Positions 8,725 through 16,189 of a stretch of DNA of 64,000 nt are shown here, in pieces. Position 1 is the stretch's first letter. Every line of letters begins with the position of its first letter. This DNA is from Mycobacterium sp. SMC-8. Its GTDB lineage: Bacteria; Actinomycetota; Actinomycetes; Mycobacteriales; Mycobacteriaceae. Location of the stretch: NCBI RefSeq assembly GCF_025263565.1, contig NZ_CP079865.1:3968001-4032000 (forward strand), read 5' to 3'. A model generated the notes under the pieces. That model did no database searches. It had not been told where the DNA came from and saw nothing but the letters and a program-made list of their open reading frames with translations. A program made the position numbers and the translations under genes.

Positions 8725-10137
8725 TCAGGCCACGGCGTCCGAGGAGGCGCTGCCATCCTCCGGGTGGGCTTCGGCCAAGGCGGCAAGTGCGTCGTTGAGC
8801 AACCGATTGATCGCAGAAGTCGCTGCTGTGCATCCGTTCTCGATCTTGTCGGCGTTCTTGTGGATGGCGCCGGCGGCCTTCTTGATGTCATCGACGCGAT
8901 CCAGCTGCGCGACAGCAGCCGTGATCTTCTCCTCAGCGGTCGCCAACTGTTCGGCGCCACGGCGGGTGGCCGACGCTAGTGCTGCGGTGCGTAGCAGCAT
9001 GATGGCGGTGCGGACAAGATCGGGATCGTCGGTGGTCGGATCAAACGCCAGCACGATGCGTCGCGAGCCGAGGACCCGGATGGATTGACCACCGTTCTGC
9101 TCGGGGGTTCGGACGAGGCCGAGCGCGGCGCCGGCATGCCGGTTGCGCTCGGCCTCGTCCAGGTACTCGGCCCAACCCCCGCGGGCCGAGTCCGTCATTT
9201 CGATGACCACGCGCGCGATACCACCGTCGACGGTCAGAAGCCCGTCGCCCTTCTTCGACCGTGACAAGTGGCCGACGCTTGCACGCGTGTCGGTGTATTC
9301 GTCGCCGAGGCCGGCCGCCACCGCCGCCAGGACGACGTTGACCTGGTTTTCGAACGTGTCACCCTTGATCGGGGTGACCTTGCTCAGCTTGGTGCGTGCG
9401 TCCTGGACCTTCAGAGCGGTGGCGAGGTCATCGACTTTCTTGGCGATGACGTCGTGGTTCTTGCCGATCTGTTCGGTCAACAGTTGCTGACGTGCTTCCA
9501 GGCTCGCGGAGTGCTTGGCCATGGGCGACGTGGGATCGCTGGGGTCGAATTGCTTGACGGCCTTGGCGAGGACTTCGCTGATGCTGGCCTTGCTCTTGGC
9601 GTCGAGATCGGTGCCGAACTTGTCGAGCAATGGCTGCAGTCGTTCCAGGAGTTCGGGGTTCTCGCCGGCGAAGATCCGTCGCACCGCGTCGTTGAGTTCG
9701 GTCTTGGCCGCAGCCACCGACCTGGTGAACTCCTTGCGGCTGGTCTCGTCCGCTTCGACGATGGCCTTCTTGGCGTCCGCCGCGGCCTTGGTCACTGTGG
9801 CGGTTGCGTCCTTCACGGTGCGTTCGGTGAGCTCGGCCGCTTTAGATGTCGCGTCGGACGCCTTCTCGCCGACCTCCTTCAGCATCCGCTCAAGGGCCCT
9901 CGAATCCTGGGATTGGCCGGTTGCTGACAGCGCGTGTGCGCCGATCTTGACGGCTTCGGTGACGAACTGGGTGAGGTCGGCGCAGGCGAGGACCGTCGGG
10001 TCGTCGACGATGTCGCTGCGCTCTCCCGTGGTCCAACGCTGGGCTTCGCGAACGACGTCCTTGTCTCGGACGGACAGGTTCTCGATGACGACGGCGGTGT
10101 TGTCGTCGTGCAGATGGGCTCGCTGGGTGTCGCTCAT
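8725..10137 (-). CDS. Coiled-coil protein with RmuC-like / PD-(D/E)XK-like C-terminal domain
   Basis: 470 aa from ATG 10137, with GAGAGGAA just upstream. Residues about 80-150 are Ala/Lys/Glu-rich helix (coiled coil) and 210-250 a second helical region. Residues about 259-345 read KGDTFENQVNVVL, then KKGDGLLTVDG and VVIEMTD, then WAEYLDEAERNRHAGAALGL. That order (Phe-Glu, Gly-Asp298, Ile-Glu313-x-Thr, then a helix with NRHA) resembles a PD-(D/E)XK nuclease core as in RmuC proteins, but the usual Lys of E-x-K is Thr here. The tail is again helical. RmuC affinity is inferred from layout, not a confident family match. It is the first gene of the leftward set and is divergent from the HTH/methylase-like fusion gene. 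Confidence 0.65.
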   Translation of the reverse strand: MSDTQRAHLHDDNTAVVIENLSVRDKDVVREAQRWTTGERSDIVDDPTVLACADLTQFVTEAVKIGAHALSATGQSQDSRALERMLKEVGEKASDATSKAAELTERTVKDATATVTKAAADAKKAIVEADETSRKEFTRSVAAAKTELNDAVRRIFAGENPELLERLQPLLDKFGTDLDAKSKASISEVLAKAVKQFDPSDPTSPMAKHSASLEARQQLLTEQIGKNHDVIAKKVDDLATALKVQDARTKLSKVTPIKGDTFENQVNVVLAAVAAGLGDEYTDTRASVGHLSRSKKGDGLLTVDGGIARVVIEMTDSARGGWAEYLDEAERNRHAGAALGLVRTPEQNGGQSIRVLGSRRIVLAFDPTTDDPDLVRTAIMLLRTAALASATRRGAEQLATAEEKITAAVAQLDRVDDIKKAAGAIHKNADKIENGCTAATSAINRLLNDALAALAEAHPEDGSASSDAVA

Positions 10138-10220
10138 GGCAGTTCCTCTCGTGTCGACCGCTCGGTGCGGGTGATCCCGAGGATGCTGTGGTCCACATCA
10201 TCGGATCAACGTCAAACACT

Positions 10221-10236
10221 GATAAGGGGGCTTATC
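10221..10236. promoter_or_regulatory. Palindrome in the divergent control region of the restriction island
   Basis: GATAAG-GGGG-CTTATC is a perfect 6-bp inverted repeat around four G residues. It is centred in the 157-190-bp spacer between the leftward coiled-coil gene and the rightward fusion gene. The first rightward gene encodes an N-terminal helix-turn-helix, so this may be its operator. It could also form a small hairpin. Confidence 0.4.
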
Positions 10237-10303
10237 GGAAACTACTGTTGCGATGTCAATACGCCGCAGCTTAGTTTGATTCTGGCGAGGGGAGGTGTCG
10301 GCT

Positions 10304-12190
10304 TTGCGCACGATGACGTTGCAGGATGTCGCCGACCTCGCCAACGTACAGCGTCCGGTCGTCAGCATGTGGCGAAAGCGTCGGTATGTCCGCGGCGTGT
10401 TACTGCCGTTTCCCGACCCCGTCGAGAAGGTGGCCGGCATAGCGCGGTTCGACCGCGACGAGGTGGTCGACTGGCTGGCCAGGACCGGCCGCGGAAATAA
10501 CCCTGAGCACCAGTACGACGCACCGGCCGTCGCAGTGCCCGACGGTAGCGAGCTTGAGGACATCGTCACGTTGGTGTGCTGGTACGTTCTCACGGGCCTG
10601 GAGCTCGCCCAGACAACGGCGGACGAGCGGGTTCGCGCGGCGGAGGAGTTCGACCCCGACGACACGGTGATTGCGGCGGAGTGCCGGCAGATGACACCGA
10701 CACCGGCCGCGCTTGAGTATGTGGACGATTTGATCGCCGCATCCCATGGGCCCGGTGATGCGTTGGATCGACTCGAGAACGGACGCCTCAAGCGTGAGAT
10801 GGCGCTGCGTGACCTGACGCCGGACGCCGTCGCGCTGTTGCGGTCAATCGTGGAGGCGGCCATCGTCCATCTTGAACATGAGGATGTGGTGTTGTCCGCT
10901 GACGATGCCGCCGTCGCGCTCGATGTCGCCCAGGTGTGCGGCCTCGACATCACGACGGACAGCCGAGCTCTGCGGCGCCGCGCTCTGATCCGCGGTATCC
11001 ATGTGCGTGAACGTACTGCTGCGCAACAGGTATCGATGTCGTCGCTGATCAGCCTGGAGGTTGCGGCATCGCTCGATCGACTCGATGACATCGTCCTCGG
11101 ACTCGCGCCCGGCAGCATCGCCATCGTGATCGGAACGGCGGCATCACTGGCCGATGATCTAGCCGGGCCGCTGCAGGCACGTCGCGCGGACGTGCTGCGT
11201 GTCGGCAATCTGGTGGCGGCGCTGCGTCTTCCGCGTGGTCTGTGGCGCGAGGCGCACCGGCAGGCGCTGGCGGTGTGGATCTGCGTGGGCGGTGCGAATG
11301 CCGAGGTGGTGTCGGTTGCCGACCTCGGCGCCGATGGCGTCATCGAGTTCACCGACCTTGCCGCTGATATCGCAGGGGCCCTTGCGCAGACGGAGGGACG
11401 TGCCTACCGGTATGCGCGCGGGCTGGCGTTGGCGGCCACGCTTGCCCGAGGGCCGGTGGTGCCGCGGGGCGTACGCGCGGTGAAGCTCGGCGGCAGCCGT
11501 GCTGCTGACCATCTGGAAAGCGTGCACCGTGCGACGTTGGTCACCACCACGCCCCTCCAACCTTTCGACGTGCTGGTGGAATCATCACCGGCCAACATCA
11601 AGCTGCAGCACCGATCTCTCGGCGAGTTGCACCTTCACAAGCAGCTGATCATCCAACGCGGCCGACGGATCGACCCCGCCGACGGGGCACCAGACGGTTC
11701 CGTTCGGGTGCTGCCCGTCGAACTGGTCGGGGCGCTGACACTGGATCCGTTCGACGCCGAGCTCAAGTATCCCCGCGCGGCGCGGACCGAGCCCGGTGAT
11801 GTGGTGTTCATCGAGAAGCCGCAGCCGCGGGCCTGGGTGGATTCGGAGGGTGGGGCGATGGTCGCGTGCCCGGCGCGGATCCTCCGCATCTCGGCGGCCG
11901 CCCTGATCGGTCCCCATCTCTTGGCCACCGTCATCAACGAACGGGTATCGCCGGGAACCGATTGGGAGACCTGGAGCGTCCCGGTCCTCGGTCGTGAGGA
12001 AGCCGAGCTGCTGGAAACGGCACTGCGTGACGCCGGTGTTTACGAACAGGAAGCCCGCCGCCGGGTCGAAGCGGCCCGAGAATTGAAGTCTGCCTTGATC
12101 GATGGAGTCGCCGCCGGCGCTCTGGCGCTCGGGGCCACAGCCACCACGCCCGGCGTCGCCGCGGCGGTCGGAACAGGAAAGGACGGATAG
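10304..12190 (+). CDS. HTH / degenerate N6-methylase-like / HsdS-like fusion protein
   Basis: About 628 aa. GGGGAGG at 10289-10295 lies 8 nt before TTG 10304, so that start is preferred over GTG 10295, which overlaps the ribosome site. Residues about 1-35 form a helix-turn-helix (MTLQDVADLANVQRPVVSMW). Residues about 250-350 resemble the back half of an N6-adenine methylase (LAPGSIAIVIGTA, then VAALRLPRGLWREA and ALAVWICVGG), but I find no NPPF or DPxxGSGG motif, so it is probably inactive. Residues about 420-610 resemble one HsdS half (EPGDVVFIEKPQPRAWVDSE, then a helical spacer and ELKSALIDGVAAGALAL). It ends 2 nt before hsdM, so it is translated with the restriction genes. A regulatory or specificity role is inferred. 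Confidence 0.65.
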   Translation: MRTMTLQDVADLANVQRPVVSMWRKRRYVRGVLLPFPDPVEKVAGIARFDRDEVVDWLARTGRGNNPEHQYDAPAVAVPDGSELEDIVTLVCWYVLTGLELAQTTADERVRAAEEFDPDDTVIAAECRQMTPTPAALEYVDDLIAASHGPGDALDRLENGRLKREMALRDLTPDAVALLRSIVEAAIVHLEHEDVVLSADDAAVALDVAQVCGLDITTDSRALRRRALIRGIHVRERTAAQQVSMSSLISLEVAASLDRLDDIVLGLAPGSIAIVIGTAASLADDLAGPLQARRADVLRVGNLVAALRLPRGLWREAHRQALAVWICVGGANAEVVSVADLGADGVIEFTDLAADIAGALAQTEGRAYRYARGLALAATLARGPVVPRGVRAVKLGGSRAADHLESVHRATLVTTTPLQPFDVLVESSPANIKLQHRSLGELHLHKQLIIQRGRRIDPADGAPDGSVRVLPVELVGALTLDPFDAELKYPRAARTEPGDVVFIEKPQPRAWVDSEGGAMVACPARILRISAAALIGPHLLATVINERVSPGTDWETWSVPVLGREEAELLETALRDAGVYEQEARRRVEAARELKSALIDGVAAGALALGATATTPGVAAAVGTGKDG

Positions 12191-12192
12191 CG

Positions 12193-13815
12193 ATGCCGCC
12201 CCGTAAGAAGCAAGAACCGCAGGCGCCGTCAACCATGAAGGAGCTCAAGGACACGCTCTGGAAGGCCGCCGACAAACTGCGCGGCTCGCTGTCGGCAAAC
12301 CAGTACAAGGACGTGATCCTGGGTTTGGTGTTCCTCAAATACGTCTCCGATGCGTTCGACGAGCGGCGCGAAGCAATCCGCGCGGAGCTTGCCGCCGAAG
12401 GCATGGACGAGACTCAGATCGAAGAATTGATCGACGATCCCGAGGAGTACCACGGGTACAACGTGTTCGTGGTGCCACCGATCGCACGGTGGGTGTTCCT
12501 GGCCGAAAACGCCAAGGGTAAGCAGGCCGCGGGCAGCGAGGCCGCCAAGAACGTCGGCCAACTCATCGACGAGGCGATGGACGCCGTCATGACCGCCAAC
12601 CCCACGCTGCAGGGCACGCTGCCGCGGTTGTACAACCGCGACAACATCGATCAGCGGCGGCTCGGGGAATTGATCGACCTGTTCAACAGTGCGCGGTTCA
12701 GTCGTCAGGGTGAGCACAGGGCCCGCGACCTGATGGGCGAGGTCTACGAGTACTTCCTCGGCAACTTCGCTCGCGCGGAGGGTAAACGGGGTGGCGAGTT
12801 CTTCACTCCGCCCAGCGTGGTCAAGGTGATCGTCGAGGTGCTCGAACCGTCCAAAGGTCGGGTGTATGACCCGTGCTGCGGTTCGGGCGGCATGTTCGTG
12901 CAGACCGAGAAATTCATCGCCGAACACGACGGTGACGCGAAAGACGTTGCGATCTATGGCCAGGAGAGCATCGAGGAGACGTGGCGGATGGCCAAGATGA
13001 ACCTCGCCATCCACGGCATCGACAACAAGGGGCTGGGTGCGCGGTGGGGGGACACCTTCGCTCGCGACCAGCATGCCGATGTCCAGATGGACTACGTGAT
13101 GGCCAATCCGCCGTTCAACATCAAGGATTGGACCCGTAACGAGGAAGACCCGCGCTGGCGATTCGGTGTGCCGCCGGCCAACAACGCGAACTACGCGTGG
13201 ATCCAACACATCCTGTCCAAGCTCGCGCCCGGCGGTAAAGCCGGTGTTGTGATGGCCAATGGGTCGATGTCGTCAAACTCGAACGGAGAAGGCGATATTC
13301 GTGCCCAGATCGTCGAAGCCGATCTGGTGTCCTGCATGATCGCGCTGCCCACCCAGCTGTTCCGCAGCACCGGAATCCCCGTGTGCCTGTGGTTCTTCGC
13401 GAAGGACAAGGCCGCAGGCAATCAGGGCTCGATGGATAGGACCGGGCAGGTGCTCTTTATCGACGCCCGCGAACTGGGCTACATGGTTGATCGCGCCGAG
13501 CGGGCGCTCACCAACGAGGAGATCGTGCGGATTGGCGACACCTACCACGCCTGGCGGGGATCGAAGTCAGCGGCCGCCAAAGGTGTGGAATACGAGGATG
13601 TTCCAGGCTTCTGCAGGTCGGCGACGCTAGCGGAGATCAAGGCCGCAGATTATGCGCTGACACCGGGGCGGTATGTCGGGGCGGCCGAGGTCGAGGACGA
13701 CGGCGAGCCCATTGACGACAAGATCGCCCGGCTGAAGAAGCAACTATTGGAGGCATTCGATGAGTCGGCGCGGTTGGAACAGGTTGTGCGGCAGCAGCTG
13801 GAGCGGCTCTCGTGA
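12193..13815 (+). CDS. hsdM: Type I restriction-modification methyltransferase subunit HsdM
   Basis: 540 aa. This is the N6-adenine methyltransferase subunit of a type I restriction system, which protects host DNA as an M2S complex. The HsdM N-terminal helical domain (LKDTLWKAADKLRGSLSANQ) is followed by SAM motif I (DPCCGSGGMF, about 224-233) and catalytic motif IV NPPF (about 305-308). LPTQLFRSTGIPVCLWFFAK and a C-terminal helical tail follow. All key motifs are intact. It starts at ATG 12193, 2 nt after the fusion gene, and its end overlaps hsdS by 4 bp (GTGA), indicating translational coupling. Confidence 0.95.
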   Translation: MPPRKKQEPQAPSTMKELKDTLWKAADKLRGSLSANQYKDVILGLVFLKYVSDAFDERREAIRAELAAEGMDETQIEELIDDPEEYHGYNVFVVPPIARWVFLAENAKGKQAAGSEAAKNVGQLIDEAMDAVMTANPTLQGTLPRLYNRDNIDQRRLGELIDLFNSARFSRQGEHRARDLMGEVYEYFLGNFARAEGKRGGEFFTPPSVVKVIVEVLEPSKGRVYDPCCGSGGMFVQTEKFIAEHDGDAKDVAIYGQESIEETWRMAKMNLAIHGIDNKGLGARWGDTFARDQHADVQMDYVMANPPFNIKDWTRNEEDPRWRFGVPPANNANYAWIQHILSKLAPGGKAGVVMANGSMSSNSNGEGDIRAQIVEADLVSCMIALPTQLFRSTGIPVCLWFFAKDKAAGNQGSMDRTGQVLFIDARELGYMVDRAERALTNEEIVRIGDTYHAWRGSKSAAAKGVEYEDVPGFCRSATLAEIKAADYALTPGRYVGAAEVEDDGEPIDDKIARLKKQLLEAFDESARLEQVVRQQLERLS

Positions 13816-14963
13816 GCACACTGGTGGAGCGCAGCTTGCTGGATCTGGTCGGCTTCATAGTCGACAATCGTGGTCGGACGTGTCCGACAGCTGAGACTGG
13901 TATGCCTCTAATTGCAACTAATTGTGTGAAAAGTGGCTATCGCGAACCAGTGTTCGAGAACGTCAGGTTCGTCGATGAAGAGACGTACTCGAATTGGTTT
14001 AGAGCCCATCCAGAACCGAATGATGTTCTGTTCGTGTGCAAGGGGACGCCGGGGCGGGTCGCTGTTGTCCCAGACCCAGTTCCGTTCTGTATCGCACAGG
14101 ATATGGTGGCGCTCCGCGCCAAACCGGAGACCTGCAACTCGCGGTATCTGTACTATCGGATCCGCGCAGCGGACGTTCAGTCAAGAATCGAAAATATGCA
14201 CGTGGGCACTATGATTCCACACTTCAAGAAGGGCGACTTCGGTCGTCTGCGATTCTTTGTGCATGAGGATGTGCGCGAGCAAGGCGCCATTGCAGAGGTC
14301 CTCAATGCCCTCGATGACAAGATTGCTGCTAACGACCACCTCCTCAGATTAACCGAGTCGCTCGTTGCGGCTGAGTATGCATCGTTCCTGTCCAGAGGTA
14401 GTCAGGAAGTCGATCTTGGCGAGCTTGCGATCTTTCGGAACCGAGAGCGCATTCCGTTATCATCTCGCCAGCGCGAAGAACGGAAGGGCGCTGTTCCCTA
14501 CTACGGCGCTGCTGGTCGATTGGATTTCGTCGACGAAGCCATATTCGACGAACCGTTGGTGCTGGTGGGCGAAGATGGTTCAGTTATTGACGACCAGGGG
14601 CACCCGATCGTGCAATACATTTGGGGACCGTCGTGGGTCAACAATCACGCACATGTGCTGAAAGGCAACGGAGTCGCGACCGAAACACTTCGACAATCCA
14701 TAATCCGGTCAAACGTCGCGCATCTCGTCACAGGTGCTGTTCAACCCAAGATCAGCATGGGAAACCTTAAGACGTTAGTGCTTCAGGTGCCATCGAACGT
14801 TGGCGAGTTCGACGCGATTGCGGTGCGATTCGCCGCCGTGACCAGAGCGGTCACCGAAGAATCCGTCGCGCTTGCGCGCACTCGCGATGAACTCCTCCAG
14901 CTACTGATGTCCGGCAAGGTCCGCGTCAATGACGCTGAGGCATTGGGCAGCGATGCGCTCTGA
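13812..14963 (+). CDS. hsdS: Type I restriction-modification specificity subunit HsdS
   Basis: 383 aa from GTG 13812, which overlaps the hsdM stop. HsdS reads the two half-sites of the target through two target-recognition domains, each followed by a conserved helix. The first domain spans about 1-150 and is followed by a spacer helix (EQGAIAEVLNALDDKIAAND). The second spans about 200-330 and is followed by the C-terminal helix (ARTRDELLQLLMSGKVRV). Base composition in the recognition domains is visibly AT-richer than in the flanking genes, as expected for shuffled or imported specificity domains. The target sequence cannot be predicted from sequence alone. Confidence 0.93.
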   Translation: MSTLVERSLLDLVGFIVDNRGRTCPTAETGMPLIATNCVKSGYREPVFENVRFVDEETYSNWFRAHPEPNDVLFVCKGTPGRVAVVPDPVPFCIAQDMVALRAKPETCNSRYLYYRIRAADVQSRIENMHVGTMIPHFKKGDFGRLRFFVHEDVREQGAIAEVLNALDDKIAANDHLLRLTESLVAAEYASFLSRGSQEVDLGELAIFRNRERIPLSSRQREERKGAVPYYGAAGRLDFVDEAIFDEPLVLVGEDGSVIDDQGHPIVQYIWGPSWVNNHAHVLKGNGVATETLRQSIIRSNVAHLVTGAVQPKISMGNLKTLVLQVPSNVGEFDAIAVRFAAVTRAVTEESVALARTRDELLQLLMSGKVRVNDAEALGSDAL

Positions 14964-15091
14964 CCGATCAATCGCAGTTGTCTTCCGTTTCTCACGCAGT
15001 CTTGCGAGGTGCGACAGGCCGCCTGACGGCGGGCCGCAGAAGTGGCGCGGTCCACGCTGGGTTGTCGGTCCCTGCGCAGAAAGTGGACGCC

Positions 15092-16189
15092 ATGAGCAAT
15101 GAGCAGAAGGCCGGCGCATCGGGCCCACGATTTCCCCTGGCATCCACCGCGGCCGCTGTGCCGGATTGGTATCCCGAGATGCTCGACGCCGTCGCCGACC
15201 ACGTCGACGCAGGACGGCAACGAGCGGTCATCGCCGCCAATCAGGAGTTGGTCGCCACGTATTGGCGCATTGGTAGAGAGATCGTGGCCCGCATGGAGTT
15301 CGAAGGCTGGGGTGCCCGAGTCGTGGACCGACTGGCCGCCGATCTGCGCGAGCGGTTCCCTGACGCGAAGGGATTTTCGCCCCGAAACCTCAGGTACATG
15401 CGCACGTTCGCCGAGGCATGGCCGGACTGGGCGATTGTGCAACGCGGCGTTGCAACATTGCCGTGGCGCCATCAGATAGCACTGCTGGAGAAGCTGAACA
15501 GCCGCGACCTGCGGTTATGGTACGCCCGCGCGGCGATCGAGCAGGGTTGGAGCCGGGACATCCTGGTCCACCACATCGACGGACAGCTCCACCTCCGCGC
15601 TGGCCAAGCAATCACCAACTTCGCCAGCACGCTGCCGCCGGCCGACTCCGATCTCGCCCAACGGGCGACCCGCGACCCCTACCTTTTCGACTTCGTCGGC
15701 ATCGCAGACCTACGCCGCGAACACGACCTCGAACTCGCACTGACCGACCACGTCGAGAAGTTCCTACTCGAACTCGGACAGGGTTTCGCCTTCGTCGGGC
15801 GCCAGGTCCACCTCGAGATCGGAGACGCCGACTTCTACGCAGACCTGCTCTTCTACCACTTGAGGCTGCGCTGCTTCGTTGTGGTCGAGCTCAAGGTCGG
15901 CGACTTCGACCCCAGGTACCTCGGGCAGCTCGGCATGTACATGGCCGCTGTCGACGATCTGCTACGCCACGCTGACGACAAGCCCACCATCGGACTGCTC
16001 CTGTGCAAAACCAAGGACAACGTCGTCGCCGAATACGCGCTGCGCGGCTACACCGCACCCATCGGGGTCGCCGAGTGGAAGACCACGATCACCGCCAGCC
16101 TGCCTGAAGAGCTCGAAACCAGCCTTCCCACAGTCGAGGAACTAGAAGCCGAACTCGAGAGTACGGCCCACCAAGGAGACGAGACATGA
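15092..16189 (+). CDS. DUF1016 / YhcG-type PDDEXK nuclease
   Basis: 365 aa from ATG 15092. The N-terminal DUF1016 domain contains VIAANQELVATYWRIGREIV and FSPRNLRYMRTFAEAWPD. The C-terminal PDDEXK nuclease domain has ADFYADLLFYH (Asp251) and FVVVELKVGDF (Glu266-Leu-Lys268), an intact D...E-x-K active site. Members are frequent in defence islands and inside type I restriction operons. It overlaps the hsdR start by 4 bp (ATGA), so it is translated with the operon and belongs to it. About 130 bp separate it from hsdS. Its exact role is not established. Confidence 0.88.
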   Translation: MSNEQKAGASGPRFPLASTAAAVPDWYPEMLDAVADHVDAGRQRAVIAANQELVATYWRIGREIVARMEFEGWGARVVDRLAADLRERFPDAKGFSPRNLRYMRTFAEAWPDWAIVQRGVATLPWRHQIALLEKLNSRDLRLWYARAAIEQGWSRDILVHHIDGQLHLRAGQAITNFASTLPPADSDLAQRATRDPYLFDFVGIADLRREHDLELALTDHVEKFLLELGQGFAFVGRQVHLEIGDADFYADLLFYHLRLRCFVVVELKVGDFDPRYLGQLGMYMAAVDDLLRHADDKPTIGLLLCKTKDNVVAEYALRGYTAPIGVAEWKTTITASLPEELETSLPTVEELEAELESTAHQGDET

